The notes under the pieces: model-generated
Told to the model about the DNA's origin: nothing
The model's input: only the letters and a program-made list of their open reading frames with translations
Databases searched by the model: none
Made by a program: the position numbers and the translations under genes
From: Candidatus Formimonas warabiya
GTDB taxonomy: Bacteria > Bacillota > Dehalobacteriia > Dehalobacteriales > Dehalobacteriaceae
Reading direction: 5' to 3'
Length of the DNA stretch: 64,000 bases
Assembly (NCBI RefSeq): GCF_002777255.1
Contig: NZ_CP017634.1
Location: 2,740,903-2,804,902, forward strand
Shown: piece after piece, positions 17,860-27,562 of the stretch
Layout of the letters: each line of letters begins with the position of its first letter
Numbering within the stretch: the stretch's first letter is position 1

Positions 17860-19137
17860 TTATTCAATTTTTTCTGTTTCATATACTTTGCCGTCCTTCA
17901 TCACGAAGGCACAATCCAAAAACGCTCTGGGATCCGTGAGAAGATCATGCTTCCAGGCTGCCAGATCCGCCAATTTGCCTGGTTGAATGGTGCCAACGAT
18001 ATCACTGATCTCCAGTAATTCGGCATTTGTGGCAGTCGCTGCTCTGAGGATCCGGAAGGGGTCCATGCCACTTAACATCCACGATTCATATTCATAGGCG
18101 CCTTCATAGCTCCTGTGTACCGTGACCAGGTCGCTGCCGAAGCCGAGTTTGATGGTGCTGTTGATGATGGTCTCACGGCCGGCGATCAGTCGCGGCGCAT
18201 AGAAGCGCAGCTTCTCCTGAAACTTCGCGTCCTTCTTTCTAAGGTTCTCCTCGTCCATCCGGATAATCTCATCGTAGGGACAGAAGGTCGGCACGATGGG
18301 AATATTTTTCTCTTCCAGCAATCTTGCCGCTTCTTCCGTAATCAGGGAGCAATGCTGCAATTCATCAATACCCATATGGGCCATCTTGATAATGGACGGC
18401 GCCGCGTAAACATGGGCCGTAACTTTTTTATACAGGCTATGGGCGGTATCAATAATGGCCTTCATCTCTTCGTCGCTCATCTGTTCATCATCAGGCGTAT
18501 CATTGGGGGTGGAAAATCCACCTGCCGACATGATTTTGACAAAGTCTGCCCCATATTTCACCTGCTCCCTTACTGAATCGCGGAAAAAATCCGGACCACT
18601 GCCCATAGCGGGATAAGTGCTACACAGGTATTTCGACAACGCTGGGTTGGCTTGGGCCATCTGACTGGAATCACCATGACTGCCCGTTGTACATTGCACA
18701 TAAGGCAGGACGACCAGGCGACTGCCGGCAAAATAGCCCTCGTTGATGGCGCGTTTAGCGTCCAGCGCGCCGTAACCGTCGTCGCTATTACCGCCCATAT
18801 GCCGCAGGGATGTAAAGCCCCGGCGCAGAGCCTTTTCCGCATTATGCAGAACGGCCATGGATTTATAGACTGGGGAATTGAACACGGTCTCGTATTTGCG
18901 GTTGCTCCATTCGAAGAAGGTAAGGTGGGTGTGGGCGTCAATGATGCCGGGGGTTACGGTAGCATCACTCAGGTCGATCTCCTCGTATTCCGCCGGGACG
19001 CGCACGTTTTTGCCCACTTCCATGATCTTCTTCCCTTCCACGAGGATCTCCATCTTCTCTTGGAGTTCATCGTGGATACCATCGTAGAGCTTGCCGCATT
19101 TGATTATTTTTATAGTAAAATCGTTCTGATTTTTCAT
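17860..19137 (-). CDS. Amidohydrolase, imidazolonepropionase-like
   Basis: This 425-residue metal-dependent hydrolase has an HxH motif (IDAHTHL, about residue 66), a Lys likely carbamylated in FVKIMSAGG, later His residues in VTAHVYAA and LQHCSLI, and the Asp of GFGSDLV. The architecture is that of binuclear amidohydrolases which cleave cyclic or acylated amino-acid-like substrates. RBS AAGGAG precedes the ATG at 19137. It lies 28 bases after a YfcC-type carrier gene and is probably co-transcribed: import, then hydrolysis. Substrate unknown. Confidence 0.88.
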   Translation of the reverse strand: MKNQNDFTIKIIKCGKLYDGIHDELQEKMEILVEGKKIMEVGKNVRVPAEYEEIDLSDATVTPGIIDAHTHLTFFEWSNRKYETVFNSPVYKSMAVLHNAEKALRRGFTSLRHMGGNSDDGYGALDAKRAINEGYFAGSRLVVLPYVQCTTGSHGDSSQMAQANPALSKYLCSTYPAMGSGPDFFRDSVREQVKYGADFVKIMSAGGFSTPNDTPDDEQMSDEEMKAIIDTAHSLYKKVTAHVYAAPSIIKMAHMGIDELQHCSLITEEAARLLEEKNIPIVPTFCPYDEIIRMDEENLRKKDAKFQEKLRFYAPRLIAGRETIINSTIKLGFGSDLVTVHRSYEGAYEYESWMLSGMDPFRILRAATATNAELLEISDIVGTIQPGKLADLAAWKHDLLTDPRAFLDCAFVMKDGKVYETEKIE

Positions 19138-19165
19138 AGGGATTCTCCTTTTTGTATGTATTTAG

Positions 19166-20566
19166 TTAAGACCAACCCAGCAGGCAGGCAAAGAAGAGGA
19201 AGATGGAGCAGAGGATGGAGACATAGAGCAAATATTTGCCGATGAATTTCAGCCACTTGTCGTAGGGCACGCCGGCAAGGGCGATGGTACCCATCATCAA
19301 ACCGTTGGTGGGGGTGATGAAATTGGCGAAACCGTCGGCGAACTGGTAGGCGCTGATGGCGACCTGACGCGAAATGCCGAGGATATCGGCAGCCGGCGCC
19401 ATGAGCGGCATTACCACATAGGCCTGACCGGAACCGGAGGAGATGGGAATGGCGATGATAAAGTTGACGATATACATGCCGACCGCGGCCAGAGAGGTGG
19501 GCAGCAAGGTCAGGGGCTGTGTGCAATAGTGCACGATGGAATGGATGATACTGGCATTGGTCATGATCACACTGATGGCGCTGGCAAAACCGATCACCAG
19601 AGAGGCGCCGAGCATTGTTCTTGCCCCTTTGGTGAAGGATTCGGACATTTGATTCGTCGACATGCGGCTAATGAGGCCGACCACCACGCCCAGGACCATC
19701 ATGCACGAGCCCAGCTGGCTAATGCCCCATTCCAGCTTGATGCCACCAAAGGCATAGATGGCGAAAACCATTAACAGAATCACAAAATTCACCACATGGA
19801 TAGGCTTGAGCTTCATGAGTTCACCACCCTCATCGCCTTCCACCTCATAGATGCCCACCAGGGATTTATTGGGATCCTTACGGATCTTATTGCAATATTG
19901 TATCGTGTACCAGATGCCGAAGGCCACAAAAAAGATAAACAATAGGCTCCTGACGGCGATGCCGGACATCTGCGGGATCTCGGCGATATTTTGCGCCAGC
20001 AGAACGGTAAAAGGATTCATGGGTGAGTTGGTAAAGCCGGTATTGGAGGAGATATAAAGCACCGCTGCAATAGCTACCGCATCCAGCCGCAGCTTACGAG
20101 CCAAGGCGATCAAGATGGGAACAAAGGCGAGGGCCACGTTATTGCCGACACCCAGGGCGCCGAGAACAGCCATCACAACCATGACGGCGGGGAAGATCAG
20201 GCTGTAATTGCCTTTAGTCTTGCGGATGGTGGCGGCCAGGATCGCATCGATGGTGCCGGTATCCATTACAATCTGGAAGGCGCCGCCGATGAACAGGCAG
20301 ACGAATATCGTGGCGGCCGCGGCTTTCATACCATCCATAAAGCTGTTCAGAAAATCGCCCAGCGTGGCCGGCTCGTTCTCTATGAAGGTGAACGAATTCG
20401 CATCGATCGTGCCGTTGTCCAGCGTCTGATAGGTGCCGCCAGGGATAACATAAGTCAAAAAACAGGTAACGATGATGAGGATAAATAAAATTACATAAGT
20501 ATGTGGTACTTGAAACCTTTTCTTTTTGATTGTTGCAGCTTTCGTATCGATGGTTTCAGCTTTCAT
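19166..20566 (-). CDS. YfcC/DcuC-type carrier (ion transporter superfamily)
   Basis: A 466-residue membrane protein with about 12 spans. The N-terminal FQVPHTYVILFILIIVTCFL, ending in VIPGGTY, is characteristic of YfcC proteins. Inner motifs include GALGVGNNVALAFVPI and SSGSGQAYVVMPLM. Relatives carry C4-dicarboxylates, basic amino acids or short peptides; the substrate here is unknown. It is the first gene of a two-gene unit with an amidohydrolase, with an Lrp/AsnC regulator upstream on the same strand. Confidence 0.85.
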   Translation of the reverse strand: MKAETIDTKAATIKKKRFQVPHTYVILFILIIVTCFLTYVIPGGTYQTLDNGTIDANSFTFIENEPATLGDFLNSFMDGMKAAAATIFVCLFIGGAFQIVMDTGTIDAILAATIRKTKGNYSLIFPAVMVVMAVLGALGVGNNVALAFVPILIALARKLRLDAVAIAAVLYISSNTGFTNSPMNPFTVLLAQNIAEIPQMSGIAVRSLLFIFFVAFGIWYTIQYCNKIRKDPNKSLVGIYEVEGDEGGELMKLKPIHVVNFVILLMVFAIYAFGGIKLEWGISQLGSCMMVLGVVVGLISRMSTNQMSESFTKGARTMLGASLVIGFASAISVIMTNASIIHSIVHYCTQPLTLLPTSLAAVGMYIVNFIIAIPISSGSGQAYVVMPLMAPAADILGISRQVAISAYQFADGFANFITPTNGLMMGTIALAGVPYDKWLKFIGKYLLYVSILCSIFLFFACLLGWS

Positions 20567-20877
20567 AGCATTTCCCCCTTAATGATTCTTGTTGACTCAA
20601 ATGATCATCACAGTAATATCTATACCCTGATCCAGGTGGTTGAGCGCTTGATCGCCTCCTTTCTTTTCTCAGAATCTCGATGTTGATGGTTTGATCAGAC
20701 CCCCTTTGTCGCCCTCCCCTTTTTGGGCATAACTTAACTAAGCCTTCCTGCCGGAGGTGCATTTGAAGGTTCTATAATTGGGGTATTAGGTTAGGCTACT
20801 TCAGCAAATTTTTTACTAACTCGATACAGGCAATTATTTCAATCAAAAATACAATTGGGGATTTAATAAAAATAGAT
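20567..20877. other. Intergenic region between Lrp regulator and carrier operon
   Basis: This 310-base stretch probably holds the promoter and operator of the carrier-amidohydrolase pair. No open frame with a ribosome site was seen and no clear -35/-10 pair could be assigned. Confidence 0.4.
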
Positions 20878-21414
20878 TTAAATTCGAATCCCTGTTCTCG
20901 ACTTAAATCGCCTTAAGAGAACGTGAGTCTGTACATTCTTAATTCCAGGGAGAGCATAAAGTATTTTTTGTGTAAAGGCCTCAAGGTAGGAACTATCGGG
21001 TAGCAGCCCATGACAATGAAGGGAACTTGGTCCGGTCATTTGGTAAATATTCGTGACCTCGTGTCTCTTGGCGAGAATTTCCGCAGTCTCAACCAATTTT
21101 TCCGGTTCAACATCAACTTCAAAAAACACCGATATTTCTTTTCCAACTTTTAAAGGATTCACACTGATGGTAAACTGTTCAATAATCCCACGGTCTACCA
21201 TACTCTGGATTCGGTCTCTTGTAGCGGCTCGTGACAAGCCAACAATTCTTCCCAGCTCAGCGTTTGACATTCTTGAATTTTTCGCTAACAATTCCAGTAT
21301 TTTGTGATCAACTTCATCTAATGTCGCAGGAACATGACCTTCAATTGGGGCATCAGACAAGTAATACCTACAGTCAGATAATTTTGGAGCATTCTGTACT
21401 TCTTTACCTTTCAT
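20878..21414 (-). CDS. Lrp/AsnC-family transcriptional regulator with N-terminal extension
   Basis: The 178-residue regulator has a winged HTH (residues about 38-90: LDEVDHKILELLAKNSRMSNAELGRIVGLSRAATRDRI) and a C-terminal RAM/AsnC ligand domain. The ATG at 21414 follows GGGGAGG; an upstream in-frame start six codons earlier lacks this. About 36 residues precede the HTH (KLSDCRYYLSDAPIEGHVPA), more than in usual Lrp proteins. It is encoded just upstream of the carrier-amidohydrolase pair on the same strand and may control it in response to an amino acid. Confidence 0.88.
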   Translation of the reverse strand: MKGKEVQNAPKLSDCRYYLSDAPIEGHVPATLDEVDHKILELLAKNSRMSNAELGRIVGLSRAATRDRIQSMVDRGIIEQFTISVNPLKVGKEISVFFEVDVEPEKLVETAEILAKRHEVTNIYQMTGPSSLHCHGLLPDSSYLEAFTQKILYALPGIKNVQTHVLLRRFKSRTGIRI

Positions 21415-21878
21415 ATTCCTCCCCCTCACCAATATTTTTCATGGCTTTTCCACCTAACAGACTCAAAATGTTTTTCAAAAATATATATCTGTTATCTAAT
21501 TTAAAAAAGAGTATCCTAAATGCATAGTTTTTTGTATTTTCTAAACGTGGAACCTGCTATAACTTTTTTGGAATAGTTCCACATAATAAATTTTTCCCCT
21601 CTAACCATTGTCACTTAATTTTGACAATTTTCCTATCATTTGTATGTTATTTTGTACTTTAATTTACATTCGTTAGTTATTTGCAATATTTAAACACCAA
21701 ATGGTAATTTATTAATCAAAAAGATGTCCTGTCACCCTACTGCATGGGCTTCCAATCTCTTCATTATCATTTCTCTAATTTTGGGCAAAAAAATAGCCCT
21801 ACTCATTATGAGTAAGGCATTGTGGACATGGTTAAGATATACTATTACTAACACAACTTTCCCAGCTGTTAATATCTG
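21415..21878. other. AT-rich intergenic region before the IS4-type element
   Basis: It has no convincing gene. A small inverted pair GTGGAAC/GTTCCAC (about 21547-21581) lies in the likely promoter region of the Lrp gene. Confidence 0.4.
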
Positions 21879-23397
21879 ATTGATCTTTGAAAAATCTATA
21901 TAGTTACGCACACAACAATAATTTTTGTTTTAAAGGATGTGGTATCGCATTCAAAAATGTATTCATAATCTCGTCAGCCATTTCCTGACTGAGCAAAGGT
22001 AACTGAGTTAGAACTTGACGAAGGGTATTAACCAGCAACATTAGAGATTGCGAGAGTTTTATGTCTGCCAGTTCTTCTCTAAGGTAGTAAAATAAATCAC
22101 CTAACGTTCTATCATCAGTGGCGTTTCTAGCTTCCTGTGATAACATGGCATATCTAAGGAATACGATGGATGTTGTAGCCACTTGCATGTCGTAACTGCG
22201 GCCTTGGTACTCTTTAGCCAAGGAAAGATATGACTTGCAAACCTTGAAGAAAACTTCTATATCCCAACGCTTTCCATAGATTCGAACGATTTCTTCCTCA
22301 CTAACGGAAAGATCGGTACAAAGAAGGGCAAGCCAATTATCAGATCGGCGGTCTTTTATAAAGACAATTCTAGCATCAATAAATTCGTCAGAAGGTGCTG
22401 ATTTATCTTCTCTAAGTTTGATGCAAGCCGAACCGATGATATTTTTAGAATCAGATAGTTTAATCCTCTGGTATATATCTTTGACATTCTGCCACTGACC
22501 TTGGTATTGATAATGGACTTTTTCTGTAATACGGATCATGCCTATGACATCACGATGCTCTTTTTTTACGCGGATCACGGTCTTGGGCATGGTGAACCAG
22601 CTATCAAACAGCACAAATTTTGCTGGTATGTCCTTAGCGTCACGAAGAAGGGTAAGCATGACATCAAGAGTTGACTGCCTAGCTTGATCCCGACGTTTGT
22701 AAGCAAGAGTCCGTTTGTCCATGGACTTGGCCTCACAAAGCACATTTTCGTCCTTAGTTGAACTTAACAATTTGAAGGAAATAGGAAGAAAGGTGTTCCC
22801 GTCGGACCAGCCCAAAGTTAACATTCTGAACCCTTTACAGAATTTATGGCTGGTGTGGTCAAACACTTTTGCCAGCAACTCAACCTTTTTACTACGATTA
22901 CGGCTAAAAAGTGAGTCATCAAAAATAAGTACGGATTGACGATTCTGTTCGGTTAGCCGATCAATGAGCAATATTAGGTGTGTCATTATCAGTTGAAGTA
23001 GCTTTTCCCAGTTGAAACGGCTGTTGTTAAGGAATCGATAAGCAGTATTTTTCTTAAAAGATATATTTTCGCTTTGTAGGGATAAGGTTCGATAGAGATT
23101 TTTACCGTAAAAGACCAGCGAAAATAATTCTTTCAGCATTGTAGTACAGTGGATACCCGACTCTTTGTAGAAATTGCATTTAAGCAGCATTTTTGAAAGG
23201 TTTAACTGGGTGAAAAAGCAATCAATACGAGACTTAAGCATCTGGTCGCTACTTGTTTTTTCTGATATAATACTGGTCATGGGAAACCTCCTAGCGGCTG
23301 GTATTATTGGGTTTTGGTCGACTTCAATTATACCATTCCGAGGGGGTTTTCTGTTATTTTAATGTGCGTTTACTATATGAATTTTTCAAAGATCAAT
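21879..23397 (-). mobile_element. IS4-family insertion sequence, about 1.52 kb
   Basis: One transposase gene lies between imperfect terminal inverted repeats of about 33 bp: both ends begin ATTGATCTTTGAAAAA and end near GCAC, with a few mismatches and one gap. The ends are 21879-21911 and about 23364-23397. I could not see a clear target-site duplication next to the ends. The element is apparently complete. Confidence 0.85.
21904..23280 (-). CDS. IS4-family transposase
   Basis: The DDE transposase has 458 residues. The C-terminal YREK signature of IS4 members is present (IYGKRWDIEVFFKVCK, about residue 335), giving the catalytic Glu. The N-terminal catalytic Asp lies in LIFDDSLFSRNRSKK (about 120) and the second in FVLFDSWF (about 225). 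The ATG at 23280 follows GGAGGTTTCCC. Length and frame look intact, so the element may be mobile. It has no ties to neighbouring genes. Confidence 0.92.
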   Translation of the reverse strand: MTSIISEKTSSDQMLKSRIDCFFTQLNLSKMLLKCNFYKESGIHCTTMLKELFSLVFYGKNLYRTLSLQSENISFKKNTAYRFLNNSRFNWEKLLQLIMTHLILLIDRLTEQNRQSVLIFDDSLFSRNRSKKVELLAKVFDHTSHKFCKGFRMLTLGWSDGNTFLPISFKLLSSTKDENVLCEAKSMDKRTLAYKRRDQARQSTLDVMLTLLRDAKDIPAKFVLFDSWFTMPKTVIRVKKEHRDVIGMIRITEKVHYQYQGQWQNVKDIYQRIKLSDSKNIIGSACIKLREDKSAPSDEFIDARIVFIKDRRSDNWLALLCTDLSVSEEEIVRIYGKRWDIEVFFKVCKSYLSLAKEYQGRSYDMQVATTSIVFLRYAMLSQEARNATDDRTLGDLFYYLREELADIKLSQSLMLLVNTLRQVLTQLPLLSQEMADEIMNTFLNAIPHPLKQKLLLCA

Positions 23398-23666
23398 CTA
23401 AATTGACGGTGGGAAAGTTGAGTTACTAAATTATTTGCTGTTTTAATAGGCACGGCTATGGTAAATATATCAATATCCTTGATCTATTTTTGCTTGGTCT
23501 GGCTTTAGGATATTCCATTCAATCTTAAAAGAAGTATCTGGATAAAAACTTCTGCAAAAGAAATTTTATTATAGTCGGCATCCTTACAATTTAGTACAAT
23601 TTTTTCATCCAGTAACTTAATATAGCATTTTCCATTCTCTACAAATTGGTAACACTTGAAATATCA

Positions 23667-23942
23667 TCAATAATAATAATGCTTTTTAGTTAAGATAAAG
23701 TAATTAATACCCATTAATACCATAAGCAGGGCAGTGGTTAACCCAAATCCTTTAAATAAAATTTTCTTGATCTTATTATAATACTTAATCAATCTTAGTC
23801 CTGCGATGAACTGGAAAGTAGCTAATGTAAATAAGAATGCTCCAAAAATTACACTTGGAAGTATCTCATCTGGATTAAATACTGCGTAATAAATTAAATC
23901 GCACATAATATAAAGAAATATTCCAGTGAAAACATAAACCAA
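23667..23942 (-). CDS. Small membrane protein, start uncertain
   Basis: A 91-residue frame has three hydrophobic segments (VFTGIFLYIMCDLIYYAVF, VIFGAFLFTLATFQFIAGL, GLTTALLMVLMGINYFIL). The only start is a TTG at 23942 without a ribosome site; the frame is open for 17 more codons upstream with no better start. Just downstream (23500-23666) a start-less frame encodes about 50 more residues, so this may be part of a decayed gene pair. No family recognised. Confidence 0.4.
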   Translation of the reverse strand: MVYVFTGIFLYIMCDLIYYAVFNPDEILPSVIFGAFLFTLATFQFIAGLRLIKYYNKIKKILFKGFGLTTALLMVLMGINYFILTKKHYYY

Positions 23943-23993
23943 CCAAGTCGCGGCAGAAGGACTCTCTTTAGTAGTTGTATTGGTAATTTATAA

Positions 23994-24755
23994 TCATGGA
24001 GAACATCTTTTACTTTCTTTAGGATATTTCAGTTTTATTTCGTCATACATATCGTAGCACTTTTGCGCTCCTTCTAAGTCCCCTCGGCCATACAGAATAT
24101 AACCCTTATACAAATAACCATAAGCACAATAAGGATCTAGTTCAATAGCTTTATCAAAATAATATAATGCTTCATCCAGTTTATTTAGATTCTGAAGTGT
24201 AATTCCTATTTTAAAGTATGGAACCGGATCGCTCAAATTAACCTCATTTGCTTTTTTATACATTTCTAGTGCGTTTTCAAAGTCTGTTGCATAAAAATAT
24301 TTGTTTCCTAAAGCCAAATAATTCGGGATTCGATGCACTGTAATCGATATTGTGTTAGTCTGGGGGTTCCAATCGACGTCATCTCCTAATGATTCACCAA
24401 CAAAACGCAGTGGAATAAAAGTATTTCCATTAATTATTTTCCCTGGTAAAGATAGAAAGATTTCCTTGCCATTAACTATTGCAATTTTTTTGTTGATGGT
24501 CAATTCAACAACTGTATTATCTCTCCTGCCAACAACAGTTTTATGGGTGCTATCCCAATTAACACTTGCTCCCAAAGCTTCAAAGAAAGGTCTCATAGGA
24601 ATTAGAGTACTGCCGTTTTGTAATACTGGAGCTGGGGAAAAATCTTGTTTTTGACCATTAATCCGCACTTCTATATTCTGGGAAGCAAAAACACTAGAAA
24701 GGGTAAATATTATCACAGTCATGCATAGAGTTATTATTTTCTTATCCAATTTCAC
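23994..24755 (-). CDS. Secreted copper-amine-oxidase-N-domain protein with TPR repeats
   Basis: The 253-residue exported protein has a signal peptide (hydrophobic residues 8-24, cut near VFASQN). A copper amine oxidase N-terminal-like domain follows (residues about 28-140: GSTLIPMRPFFEALGASVNWD and GNTFIPLRFVGESLGDDVDWN). This domain is common in clostridial cell-surface proteins and is not an oxidase itself. Two to three TPR repeats follow (DPVPYFKIGITLQNLNKLDEA; ELDPYCAYGYLYKG). It is paralogous over the N domain to the next upstream gene. Role unknown; probably envelope-associated. Confidence 0.85.
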   Translation of the reverse strand: MKLDKKIITLCMTVIIFTLSSVFASQNIEVRINGQKQDFSPAPVLQNGSTLIPMRPFFEALGASVNWDSTHKTVVGRRDNTVVELTINKKIAIVNGKEIFLSLPGKIINGNTFIPLRFVGESLGDDVDWNPQTNTISITVHRIPNYLALGNKYFYATDFENALEMYKKANEVNLSDPVPYFKIGITLQNLNKLDEALYYFDKAIELDPYCAYGYLYKGYILYGRGDLEGAQKCYDMYDEIKLKYPKESKRCSP

Positions 24756-24876
24756 AAATCATCCCCCCTGATAAATCCATTTATATTTATCGCCAAATAT
24801 TATCTCATAAATTATATCATCCGCATATTCTCTCTGTTTAAATTGACAGATATTTTTCTTTTACTAAATTATAACC

Positions 24877-25854
24877 TCAAATAAAATGCACTTTAATTGT
24901 AGAAAACTCATTTTCATCAATTATATTATCTAAATCATTATCAATTACAACTATTAAATATAAATCACCAATTGGAACATCTTTAATATCATACTTAGTC
25001 TCACTATATACTATATAGTTAACCTTCCATTCGACTTTAAGAAACTCATTCTCCTTTTTAATTAAATCTGCTCTTTGATCAATTGGGTTTTGTTCATCAA
25101 ATATAATATAGTGCTGTCCATCGTCACTAATATACATCTCTGAATATTTAGAGCCAGCAGGAGCCAAACCAGAACCATCGCAAAAATACGGCAAATTACT
25201 AATTTTTATATTAGGTTTAACTAAATCAAAGTATACTTTATCTGATACTGATGCAATCATCGCAGAATAAAATTCATCCATGTTTGAATCATAATCCTTA
25301 ATATTAAAACGCATTGAAAAATTGTCTTTTTTAATATTAACTTCTTCGTAATTACTAATAATACAATAAATATCGTCTCCTTGCTTTATTTCTAGCCCTA
25401 AACCTTGGATCTTATTAGGAGCCCTAAAAATTGTAATGGAAATTATACTTGTTTCTGAATTCCAATCAACATCATCACCTAAAGCCTCACCAACAAATCT
25501 TAAGGGGATAAAGGTATTGCCGTTTATTATTTTTCCTGGTTGGGAAAGGGCAATCTCCTTACCATTAACCAATGCAATCTTTTTGTTAATGGTTAATTCA
25601 ACAATAGCATTATCTCTTTTTCCTATTACTGTTTTGGTAGCACTATTCCATTCAATCTTTGCTCCTAAAGCCTCAAAGAATGGCCTCATTGGAACGAGAG
25701 TACATCCATTTTCAAAAATAGGAGCTGGGGAAAAGTGCTGTTGTTCATCGTTTACAAAAACCTTAATTTCTTTGGAAGCATAAGCATTAGGCAAAGTATT
25801 ACTAAAAATAATTAAATATAGTAATACGACTAATAGAATTTTGTTCATTTTCAT
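24877..25854 (-). CDS. Secreted copper-amine-oxidase-N-domain protein, unique C-terminus
   Basis: The protein has 325 residues from the ATG at 25854, which has a GAGGTG site and leads into a signal peptide (KILLVVLLYLIIFSNTLPNAYA). The next about 110 residues are the same amine-oxidase-N-like domain as in the neighbouring gene, including RPFFEALGAKIEWNS and LRFVGEALGDDVDWN. The remaining about 190 residues, rich in Asp/Asn and beta-strand-like, match no family I recognise. Low GC and tandem placement suggest duplication followed by divergence of the C-terminus. Confidence 0.8.
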   Translation of the reverse strand: MKMNKILLVVLLYLIIFSNTLPNAYASKEIKVFVNDEQQHFSPAPIFENGCTLVPMRPFFEALGAKIEWNSATKTVIGKRDNAIVELTINKKIALVNGKEIALSQPGKIINGNTFIPLRFVGEALGDDVDWNSETSIISITIFRAPNKIQGLGLEIKQGDDIYCIISNYEEVNIKKDNFSMRFNIKDYDSNMDEFYSAMIASVSDKVYFDLVKPNIKISNLPYFCDGSGLAPAGSKYSEMYISDDGQHYIIFDEQNPIDQRADLIKKENEFLKVEWKVNYIVYSETKYDIKDVPIGDLYLIVVIDNDLDNIIDENEFSTIKVHFI

Positions 25855-26390
25855 TTTTTTCACCTCAAATATAAATAATCGGCAATTTCTTACCGATTTA
25901 TTCCACAACCTACCAAATAAATCCTTTAATTACCAAGAATTTAACTGAGCTTTTTTCATAATGCCCAGCTAGACTGAAAAGATTAATATTTAATCAATTA
26001 CAGCCTACGGCTATACAAAAAGAAACTATTAAAGCATCTTAATAATATAAGGATTTGGACAGGTTGCTGGCTAAGGCGTTTGGTTTGTATCTTTGTCCTT
26101 CCGTACGTACTTGCCTTATCCCATATTTTCCTTTTATTCAGGGTTAACTTCAGATCTTTATATTATTCAGAGAGGTTATACACCCCTGAATAATGAGAAT
26201 ACTTCTCTTGATTCTGCAGCCTGTCCCCACTAAAATTTATCGCTAACCAGATCCTCAATCCTGGGAATCCATATTATATTAACAAAATAATTAATTCCTC
26301 ATTGATATAAGTTCTTTTGATAGTATCTGACTTTAGCTGTTAATGCTGCCGCATAATGACCAAATACAGCTGGTGTAAGTTATCCAAGCT
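25855..26390. other. AT-rich region without recognised gene
   Basis: This stretch separates the surface-protein genes from the DDE transposon. I see no intact gene. A short minus-strand frame ending about 26343 (IFGQFIRQSLDNLHQLYLVI) has no start and may be a remnant. Confidence 0.4.
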
Positions 26391-26439
26391 CTGACGGATA
26401 AACTGACCGAATATCAGGTCTGTCAGTCAGTCCGTCAGC
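26391..26439. repeat. Nested palindrome near the left transposon boundary
   Basis: CTGACGGA and CTGAC on the left are mirrored by GTCAG and TCCGTCAG on the right around an AT-rich centre. It lies just beyond the last transposon gene and may be part of the transposon end or a terminator without T run. Confidence 0.5.
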
Positions 26440-26507
26440 TTAACGGCTTAAAAATATTAAGGGAGAAGCCGGTCGCTCTTAAGCAAACCGGCTGGGTGTG
26501 AGCGAAA

Positions 26508-26762
26508 TCACTTCTGTGATTGAAGGCTAAGAAGATCACCCCGGGCTTCAAAAAGTTTCTCTTTAAAAACCAGACCGAACCAAGCCGTTCTATTTCGGGT
26601 AGGCGGATAGCGGTAGAACTTATCATAGACTTTACAAACGGCTTCGCTCATCTCTTCCTGGCTAAACCTAAGATTTTCAGCTATTTCGGTTGCCAGCGGC
26701 AGTAGATCGTAAAAGCCCGTTCGGATAAAATATTCTTCAAGGCTTAAAACGCTATGCTTCAT
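26508..26762 (-). CDS. Small accessory protein of the DDE transposon
   Basis: This 84-residue protein has no recognised domain and is rich in charged and aromatic residues (LSLEEYFIRTGFYDLLPLATE). Its ATG overlaps the ATPase stop codon in an ATGA junction, so it is translationally coupled and part of the transposon operon. It is a possible regulator or targeting partner of the ATPase, by position only. Confidence 0.7.
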   Translation of the reverse strand: MKHSVLSLEEYFIRTGFYDLLPLATEIAENLRFSQEEMSEAVCKVYDKFYRYPPTRNRTAWFGLVFKEKLFEARGDLLSLQSQK

Positions 26763-27559
26763 GAGAGTTCCCCCTCAATAACCCGTTTCACCATCCGGTC
26801 GTCAATGATCCGGTGACCATTCTGCGCGCCGTACATCATCGCGTGGGTACACACTTTGTTAATGAGTCTGGCTGTTCCGCTGGAAAAGCGGTAGATGTCG
26901 TCAAGGGCCTGGTCGGAAAAGATTGCCTCGCTAGTTCCGGCATAAGCCAAATGCTGCCGTATATAAGCGCCTACTTCCGAGCGGTCATAGTAATTCAGTT
27001 TGCACTGCAGGTCAATGCGCTGGCGGATGGCGGCGTAAGATTGCATCTGCAATCGGTCCCAAAGTTCGGTCTGTCCCACTAAGATGAGGGCCATCGGGCT
27101 TTGGGCGTCCATATTCATGTTTAAGAGAAAACGGACTTCTTCCAGCATTTCCTTATCCAGCAGATGGGCTTCATCGACAACCACGACCGGCTGCTGATGG
27201 TGAACCACTTGCATCAGTTCCACTTCCCGGTGCAGCTGCCTTTTAGCGTCGCCCCGGTAAAACTTCGCTTCGTGACCCAGTTGCTCCAAAAGCCCCTTGT
27301 AGAAGTGCCGTGGGGTTAGCTTGGAATCGGAGATATAGAGCACCTTAAATTTTGCGGGGTTCAAGATTTCAGCGTAACAGCGGATGGTGGTTGTCTTTCC
27401 CGTCCCGCAGTCCCCGGTGATGACCGCAAACCACCGGCGTTCGGCGGCGTACTGCAGTCTGCCGAGCGTCTCTTCGAGTACAGGGGATTTATATAATTCC
27501 CCGGTCGGAATATCTCTGGAAAAAGGTACTTTCTCTAAGTTGTAAAAGGATTCAAACAC
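26759..27559 (-). CDS. ExeA-like AAA ATPase of the transposon
   Basis: The ATPase has 266 residues with Walker A GDCGTGKTTT (about residue 50) and Walker B PVVVVDEAHLLD (about 126). The N-terminal MFESFYNLEKVPFSRDIP is typical of ExeA/TniB-type proteins. In Mu, Tn7 and IS21-type systems such ATPases bind DNA and activate the DDE transposase at the target. It begins three bases after the transposase stop codon. The gene looks intact although its transposase partner is broken. Confidence 0.88.
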   Translation of the reverse strand: MFESFYNLEKVPFSRDIPTGELYKSPVLEETLGRLQYAAERRWFAVITGDCGTGKTTTIRCYAEILNPAKFKVLYISDSKLTPRHFYKGLLEQLGHEAKFYRGDAKRQLHREVELMQVVHHQQPVVVVDEAHLLDKEMLEEVRFLLNMNMDAQSPMALILVGQTELWDRLQMQSYAAIRQRIDLQCKLNYYDRSEVGAYIRQHLAYAGTSEAIFSDQALDDIYRFSSGTARLINKVCTHAMMYGAQNGHRIIDDRMVKRVIEGELS

Positions 27560-27562
27560 GTC

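Noticed and set aside
21879-23397. Target-site duplication of the IS4-type element
   Set aside because: The bases next to the two ends do not match in any length I would trust.
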